Shown piece after piece: positions 59,524 through 64,000 of a DNA stretch of 64,000 bases. Positions within the stretch are counted from its first letter, which is position 1, and every line of letters begins with the position of its first letter. A program made the position numbers and the translations under genes. The notes beneath the pieces were generated by a model. That model did not search any database, was not told the DNA's origin, and saw only the letters and a list, made by a program, of their open reading frames with translations. The stretch is from Dehalococcoidia bacterium (lineage in GTDB: Bacteria; Chloroflexota; Dehalococcoidia; Tepidiformales; Tepidiformaceae): assembly GCA_003104995.1 (NCBI GenBank), contig PQAO01000021.1, positions 248,001 through 312,000 on the forward strand, given 5' to 3'.

Positions 59524-60140
59524 CCATCGAGGTTCGGCAGAGCTCTCGCGACCACCTCGTCGTCGCCACTGGTCCGCGCCTCCGTGTCCGCCGCAAGACC
59601 CGTGACGACGCCATCGACGACTACGCCTGGCGCCGCGACCCGGAGAACGCCCGCCTCAACGGTATGCAGCCGTTCAGCGAGGGCTTCACCCGTTTCCTCC
59701 AGGTGTTCGAACACGACCTCGCTTTCGTTCAGCCGGACCGTGCTCAGTTCGCGATCGAGGCAAACGGCGGCGCGCATATCGGGAGCGTGATGTTCTACAA
59801 CGCCGACCACGGGCGCGAAGCCGCCGAATTCGGCATCTCCATCGGCGATGGGCGCTTCCGCGGCAACGGTCTCGGCCGGGAAGCCACCGTCCTCTTTCTC
59901 CGCTACGCCTGGCAGACCTACCCCTTCCGCAGCTTCTACCTCCACACCCTGGATTGGAACGAGCGCGCCCGGCGGTGCTTCCTCGCTGCGGGGTTCAACG
60001 ATGTGGCGATCGTTGAACGGGGCGGCGAACGCTTCATCCGCATGGAAGTCCGCCGCGAGTGGTGGCTGCTCTGGGACATGGAGGGCCGCTTCACCACTCC
60101 GGCGGAGCCCCGGCCGCCGTCCGCTCCGAAAGGCGGCTGA
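59520..60140 (+). CDS. GNAT acetyltransferase, RimJ/RimL-like
   Basis: 206 residues. RVRRKTRDDAIDDYAWRRDPENARLNG, then GSVMFYNADHGREAAEFGISIGDGRFRGNGLGREATVLFLRYAW (acetyl-CoA motif) and FYLHTLDWNERARRCFLAAGF give the RimJ/L pattern. GTG start overlapping the Nudix gene. It may acetylate a protein N-terminus or a small amine; the target is unknown. Last gene of the cdaA-to-GNAT run. Confidence 0.87.
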   Translation: MTIEVRQSSRDHLVVATGPRLRVRRKTRDDAIDDYAWRRDPENARLNGMQPFSEGFTRFLQVFEHDLAFVQPDRAQFAIEANGGAHIGSVMFYNADHGREAAEFGISIGDGRFRGNGLGREATVLFLRYAWQTYPFRSFYLHTLDWNERARRCFLAAGFNDVAIVERGGERFIRMEVRREWWLLWDMEGRFTTPAEPRPPSAPKGG

Positions 60141-60339
60141 GGACGGCTCGGTCCCCGTTTCCGAACCTGCGCCCACTATTCGGCCGCCCTCGCGTTCACC
60201 GGGTGGCCACCCGGCTGTCACCGCGAAGCCCGCGTGTGTGCACCGGTCTGATCTGGGCGGCGTCCGCCAACTGCCGACATTCAACCTAGAGCGTCGCACG
60301 AGATGGCCTATCGCAAGGGCCGCGGTGCGGGAAGGTGTT

Positions 60340-61716
60340 ATGGAGCAGGCATACCCCCCCACGTCTGGCAACCTCGCGATGCAGCCGGAGTATGCCGAAG
60401 AACGCCACGCGCCGCGGCCGGCCCCCAGCCAGCTTCGGGCCCTCCCGACGCTCCCCACCGCCCCGGACCACGTGCACGAACTTGGCCTTCCCGAGCGATT
60501 CATCGAAGACCTGGCACTCAAGACCCTCTACCGGATCACGGTCCCATCGCCCGTTGGCATTGCCAACGCGATGCGCGTGAGCCCGGGAGTGGCCCGCGAA
60601 GCGCTCGATGAGCTCCGCCGCCAGCGCCTCGTCGAAACAACGTCGGCCTCCGGACGCCTCGAAACCGAATGGCAGTACCGTCTCACCGAACTCGGCATGC
60701 ACGAAGCCGAAAACGCCTTCGAACGCAGCAAGTACGTCGGCCCCGTACCCGTCCCTATCCAGGACTACTTCCGCGTCCTCGAACGCGACACCGATGTTGG
60801 CGCGCCGGATCCGGTCCGCCTCGCCCGCGCCCTCCAGCAGCTCGTCCTCGCCCGCGATGTCGTGGCCAAGGTCTGCCTGGCACTCACTTCGGGCCGCCCG
60901 GCCATGCTCTGGGGCGCCCCCGGCAACGGCAAGACCACCATCCTCGAACTTACAAGTGAGGCGATCCAGGGCGTCACCCTCATGCCTGTCGCCGTCTACG
61001 TTAGCGGCCACATCATCCGCCTCTACGACGACCTCGTACACCAGCCGGTCGAAGGCGACGACACGGCCGACGCGTCATCGACATTCGACCGCCGCTGGCT
61101 GCGCATTCGCCGCCCCTTCGTGTTCGTTGGCGGCGAGCTGCGTCACGAGGACCTCGACCTCTCGTACGACCCCGCGCTCGGCTATCACCAGGCGCCGCCC
61201 CACGTGAAGGCCCACGGCGGTCTCCTTGCAATCGATGACTTCGGCCGCCAGCAGGTTTCGCCTCACGCGCTTCTCAACCGCTGGATCGCCGCACTCGAAC
61301 GCGGGGAAGACACGATGGCGCTCGTGACCGGCGAACGCATCACCTTCCCGTTCCGGTCGACCATCGTGTTCAGCACGAACCTCGAACCGAAGACCATGCT
61401 CGAAGAGGCGCACCTCCGGCGCCTGCCCTACAAGATCCGCATCCCCGAGCCAACGCCCGAGCAGATGGCGGAGATCTTCAGACGCTTTGCCGATGCGATG
61501 GGCGTCGACGCCTCTCCTCAGAATATCGAGATGGCCGTCGAACTCGTGCGACGCGCCAGCAACGGCAACTTCCGCAGCTGCCACCCGCGCGATGTCCTCC
61601 AGCTCATCATCGAGGAGTCCCGCTTCGTCAAGCGGCCCGCGGTCCTCGAACCCGGTGCCACCCGCCGCGCCTGCGAGGTCTACTTCGCCGTCGACCCGGG
61701 CCCCATCAACAGGTAG
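60340..61716 (+). CDS. AAA+ ATPase with N-terminal winged-helix region
   Basis: 458 residues. A Pro-rich N-terminus, a winged-helix-like part (about 65-125; KTLYRITVPSPVGIANAMRVSPGVAREALDELRRQRLVE) and an AAA+ domain: MLWGAPGNGKTTILELTSEA (Walker A), GGLLAIDDFGRQQ (Walker B), FRSTIVFSTNLEP (sensor 1) and HLRRLPYKIRIPEPTPEQ. An insert with QPVEGDDTADASSTFDRRWLRIRRPFVFVGGELRHEDLDLSYD sits between Walker A and B. Partner unknown. The start follows GGAAGG closely. Confidence 0.8.
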   Translation: MEQAYPPTSGNLAMQPEYAEERHAPRPAPSQLRALPTLPTAPDHVHELGLPERFIEDLALKTLYRITVPSPVGIANAMRVSPGVAREALDELRRQRLVETTSASGRLETEWQYRLTELGMHEAENAFERSKYVGPVPVPIQDYFRVLERDTDVGAPDPVRLARALQQLVLARDVVAKVCLALTSGRPAMLWGAPGNGKTTILELTSEAIQGVTLMPVAVYVSGHIIRLYDDLVHQPVEGDDTADASSTFDRRWLRIRRPFVFVGGELRHEDLDLSYDPALGYHQAPPHVKAHGGLLAIDDFGRQQVSPHALLNRWIAALERGEDTMALVTGERITFPFRSTIVFSTNLEPKTMLEEAHLRRLPYKIRIPEPTPEQMAEIFRRFADAMGVDASPQNIEMAVELVRRASNGNFRSCHPRDVLQLIIEESRFVKRPAVLEPGATRRACEVYFAVDPGPINR

Positions 61717-61840
61717 CGGGGCCTGCAGTGATCAGGTTCGTACCCTTCTGCGGGCGACCGGACGCGCGGACAATAGCGCGCCGAGCAGGACAGCTGGGCC
61801 GCGCGAGCGTCCACCCGCGGGGCCCAGCTTCGGTTCGACG

Positions 61841-61996
61841 TTACTTGTAGAGAGTGATGTCGTCGGAACCGATGCCAGTGCTGGTCGTGATCCAGTACGC
61901 ATCGTTGAATGTGTCACCTCCAGACGTGTTGTGGCCGTGGTGAAGGTGGGCGCCGGCTGTTGCGACGAGGAACGGGAGTACCAATCGACCAAACAT
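61841..61996 (-). CDS. 51-residue secreted peptide
   Basis: ATG at 61996 has GGAGG seven bases upstream, a very good site. The product has a signal peptide (MFGRLVLPFLVATAGA), a His-rich stretch (HLHHGHNTSGG) and a short Thr/Asp-rich end (FNDAYWITTSTGIGSDDITLYK). No known family. The His cluster could bind metal. Reality is supported mainly by the ribosome-binding site and signal peptide. Confidence 0.55.
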   Translation of the reverse strand: MFGRLVLPFLVATAGAHLHHGHNTSGGDTFNDAYWITTSTGIGSDDITLYK

Positions 61997-62187
61997 CACC
62001 TTGCCTCCTGCGCCACGCGGCCCGCGATGGCCAAGAAGTTAGCGTCGTCGGGAAAACCCTCACCGTGGACCCATACAACGTGGTTTGAGGTTGCGAATGG
62101 CTGACGAAACTCCGTGGAGGATCGAAAGGGGGGAGAAATCGGTCCAAACGGGCCAAATTCGTCCCGCCCGGTGATATCGTCACCGTC

Positions 62188-62721
62188 GTGATTCTCCTGG
62201 CAAGACTGGCAGTTCCAACCATCATGATGCTTTCATCCATGGCGACTGCGGCGGCCGGCGCTCCCTATCTCACAGCGGCTCCTGGGCGGACACCCGACTC
62301 CTGGATCGTTTCAGGGCGCGGGTTCGAGCCTTTCCAGGAGCTCTACGTGAACCAAATCCCGTGCGGGGAACTCCCCTGTGGCGCTGGACCGATGGTGGGG
62401 TTCAGGAAGGTCACCGCCGATGCGCACGGCGACTTTGTCGTCGAAATGCAGCTGCTTGTCGACTTCGAACCCTTCCGGGGGCATACCGACAGGTTGATCG
62501 CCGCATACGGCACGAACTGGACGGAGGATCAGATCATCGACGCGCCCCAGGTGCGTGTTCCACTCCACCACCCGGGGAATCCGCTGGCCCCCGCCGCCGG
62601 AATGTCGCGGCCGAAGTCTGGACGTGCCTGGGATCCTGAATGGACCACCACGGCAGGGGTGGGGTTGATCTTCCTCAGCGCGCTCGGCTTGGTGTATGGC
62701 CGCCGCGCACGACGCCAATGA
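62188..62721 (+). CDS. Secreted protein with C-terminal membrane anchor
   Basis: 177 residues from GTG. A signal peptide (LLARLAVPTIMMLSSMATAAAGA), an exported ~110-residue domain with two cysteines close together (NQIPCGELPCGAG), GRGFEPFQELYVNQ resembling an Ig-like/cell-wall domain, and a C-terminal membrane helix plus basic tail (TAGVGLIFLSALGLVYGRRARRQ). Topology fits a wall- or membrane-anchored surface protein. No family recognised. Confidence 0.65.
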   Translation: MILLARLAVPTIMMLSSMATAAAGAPYLTAAPGRTPDSWIVSGRGFEPFQELYVNQIPCGELPCGAGPMVGFRKVTADAHGDFVVEMQLLVDFEPFRGHTDRLIAAYGTNWTEDQIIDAPQVRVPLHHPGNPLAPAAGMSRPKSGRAWDPEWTTTAGVGLIFLSALGLVYGRRARRQ

Positions 62722-62735
62722 TGAGGCACCAGGGC

Positions 62736-62765
62736 GGCCCGCCCGCGCTTCTCGCGCGGCGGGCC
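62736..62765. terminator. Terminator between convergent genes
   Basis: GGCCCGCC-(C)-GCGC / GCGC-GGCGGGCC, a 12-bp stem with one bulged C and loop TTCTC, placed between the genes ending at 62721 and 62805. No long T run on either side. Confidence 0.55.
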
Positions 62766-62804
62766 AATCCTTGCCTGAACGGGCCCGCCCCTCGCGTCGA
62801 TGCC

Positions 62805-63125
62805 TCAGGCTCTTTCGATTTCGAACGAGTAGGTTTCGATGACCGGGTTTGCGAGGAGCCGCGCGCACATCTGGTCGACCTGCGTCGCCGCGTCCTTCCG
62901 GTCCGCCGCCTTCAGCGTGACCTGGAAGTAGCGCCCGGACCGGACGCCGAGCACCCCGCTGAACCCAAGCGACCCCAGCGCACCGCCGATGGTGATGCCT
63001 TCCGGGTCGTTCACGGTTGGCTTGAGCGAGACGTAGACGCGTGCCAGGTAGGTGCCGTCGCCACCCTTCCCGGTTGCGGCTTTTGTATTCTTCTTCTTGG
63101 CGTCCTTCGCCTTCGCCTTCGTCAT
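62805..63125 (-). CDS. purS: Phosphoribosylformylglycinamidine synthase subunit PurS
   Basis: 106 residues. After a Lys/Ala-rich N-terminal extension (~20 residues) it has YLARVYVSLKPTVNDPEGITIGGALGSLGF, VRSGRYFQVTLKA and LLANPVIETYSFEIE, the PurS pattern. PurS joins PurQ and PurL in the multi-subunit FGAM synthase of purine synthesis. It overlaps purC by four bases. purQ and purL would be expected nearby but are not downstream here. Confidence 0.9.
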   Translation of the reverse strand: MTKAKAKDAKKKNTKAATGKGGDGTYLARVYVSLKPTVNDPEGITIGGALGSLGFSGVLGVRSGRYFQVTLKAADRKDAATQVDQMCARLLANPVIETYSFEIERA

Positions 63126-64000
63126 GCGGGCAGCTCCTGTCCGGTCAGCATCTTGTAGACGGTGAGGTAGCGTTCGGTGGTGGCCGCCGCCACATCCGGC
63201 GGCAGAGGCGGCGCCGGGTCGCCATCCTTCCAGTTCGCCGCCAGCCAGTCTCGCACAGGCTGCTTGTCGAAGCTCGCCTGCGGCGCCCCGGGCCGGTACT
63301 GGTCCGCCGGCCAGAAGCGGCTGCTGTCCGGGGTCAGCACCTCATCGATGAGGGTGACTTCCTCATTCCAGACGCCGAATTCCAGCTTCGTATCGGCGAT
63401 GATCACGCCGCGTTCGAGCGCTACCGTGTGCGCGTAGTTGTACACCGCCAGCGTCCGGAGCTTCATCGCGTTCGCCGCTTCTTCGCCAACGATCGCTTCG
63501 AGCTGCTCGAACGAGATGTTCTCGTCGTGCCCGACATCTGCCTTCGTGCTCGGCGTGAAGATCGCCTCCGGCAGCCGGTCGGATTCTCTCAGGCCTGCCG
63601 GGAGCGGGATCCCGCAGACGGCGCCGGTTCGCTGGTAGTCCTTCCAGCCCGAACCCGAGAGGTAACCGCGCGCGATGCACTCTGCGTCCAGCCGCTTCGC
63701 CTTCTTCACCAGCATCGAGCGGCCGTAGTACTCAGGCCCGATGTCGAAGGGCAACAGGTTCGTGTTGTGGGCTTCGATGACCGCGATGAAGTGGTTCGGC
63801 ACAACTTCCTTGATGCGGTCGAACCACCACGCGGAAAGCCGCGTCAACACCTGGCCTTTCCGCGGGATCCCGGTCGGCAAGACCACGTCCATTGCTGAGA
63901 TCCGGTCGGTCGCGACGATCAGCAAATTCTCGCCAAGGTCGTAGGTGTCGCGCACCTTCCCGCGATAGAGGCGGTTCGGCAGGGTCGATTCGAGCAGGAC
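63122..64000 (-). CDS. purC: SAICAR synthetase PurC (5' end beyond the window)
   Basis: About 292 codons inside the window, open at the right edge: VLLESTLPNRLYRGKVRDTYDLG at the truncated N-terminus, LIVATDRISAMDVVLPTGIPRKGQVLTRLSAWWF, ECIARGYLSGSGWKDYQ, FTPSTKADVGHDENIS and VIIADTKLEFG, then FWPADQYRPG and DKQPVRDWL. It joins CAIR and aspartate using ATP in purine synthesis. Followed by purS with ATGA overlap. Confidence 0.95.
   Translation of the reverse strand, partial: VLLESTLPNRLYRGKVRDTYDLGENLLIVATDRISAMDVVLPTGIPRKGQVLTRLSAWWFDRIKEVVPNHFIAVIEAHNTNLLPFDIGPEYYGRSMLVKKAKRLDAECIARGYLSGSGWKDYQRTGAVCGIPLPAGLRESDRLPEAIFTPSTKADVGHDENISFEQLEAIVGEEAANAMKLRTLAVYNYAHTVALERGVIIADTKLEFGVWNEEVTLIDEVLTPDSSRFWPADQYRPGAPQASFDKQPVRDWLAANWKDGDPAPPLPPDVAAATTERYLTVYKMLTGQELPA

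Overview
The window is 64 kb of GC-rich, gene-dense bacterial chromosome. It carries about 76 protein genes, 6 tRNA genes and no rRNA or CRISPR array. The gene content suggests a Chloroflexota bacterium, possibly of the Dehalococcoidia/Tepidiformia type; this is inference only. It includes a DUF5317 membrane protein, a MalT/SARP-type STAND regulator, FHA/kinase/PBP/RodA cell-wall genes without outer-membrane genes, CdaA-CdaR, RHS tips, and an RpoD with an acidic N-terminus. Start codons are often GTG or TTG, and genes often overlap by 4 bases (ATGA/GTGA), so translational coupling is common and TGA is clearly a normal stop codon here.

Layout. 1-4.8 kb: the end of a succinate dehydrogenase cytochrome b gene, a Nudix hydrolase, a ferredoxin-thioredoxin-reductase-like protein, GNAT and DinB proteins, a response regulator with a degenerate receiver, and a secreted CAP protein. 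4.8-8.2 kb: an accessory patch of two orphan RHS tips, four small membrane proteins, a candidate immunity protein and short repeats, ending at tRNA-Val. 8.3-16.2 kb: 5'-3' exonuclease, a tandem-repeat small protein, HicB, glyS, recA-recX and an acyl-CoA dehydrogenase. 16.2-21.4 kb: a cell-wall/signalling cluster (PBP, two FHA proteins, RodA/FtsW, Ser/Thr kinase). 21.4-27.1 kb: oppF/oppD, two tRNAs, a methyltransferase, GDPD, a Flp-type pilin and a second CAP protein. 27.2-31.2 kb: a large STAND/TPR/SARP regulator followed by a 28-codon secreted-peptide gene. 31.2-43.8 kb: ketopantoate reductase, a methyltransferase, DUF4332, 3-hydroxyacyl-CoA dehydrogenase, a VOC protein, a short glutaredoxin gene with an in-frame UGA, rpoD, rlmD, maf, a LuxR-type regulator, an aldo/keto reductase and an ADP-forming acyl-CoA synthetase pair. 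43.9-49.7 kb: nucleotidyltransferase, GMC oxidoreductase, a MazEF-like pair, DUF6886, a DUF35/thiolase-like pair and a lipoprotein. 49.8-51.4 kb: a 1.6-kb insert bounded by a 30-bp direct repeat made from the 3' end of tRNA-Cys. 51.4-64 kb: a tRNA cluster, argF, the run cdaA-cdaR-der-plsY-gpsA-HEAT-Nudix-GNAT, an AAA ATPase, small secreted proteins, and purS-purC running off the end.

The most notable observation is the gene at 35648-35881 (minus). It reads as a complete 77-residue glutaredoxin only if its in-frame UGA is decoded as selenocysteine, which gives a UxxC active site. A 7-bp hairpin lies at the right distance downstream of the UGA. Second is the STAND/TPR regulator followed by a tiny gene shaped like an exported peptide pheromone precursor. 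Third is the RHS patch, where a repeated ~125-bp module carries a ribosome-binding site and start codon that are fused to two unrelated ORFs.

Housekeeping links are clear. CdaA/CdaR make and regulate c-di-AMP. PlsY and GpsA start phospholipid synthesis. PBP, RodA, FHA proteins and the kinase belong to peptidoglycan synthesis and its control. RecA and RecX act in recombination and SOS. PurS and PurC act in purine synthesis. The acyl-CoA dehydrogenase, hydroxyacyl-CoA dehydrogenase, VOC epimerase-like protein, thiolase-like/DUF35 pair and ADP-forming CoA ligase indicate acyl-CoA-based organic acid catabolism.
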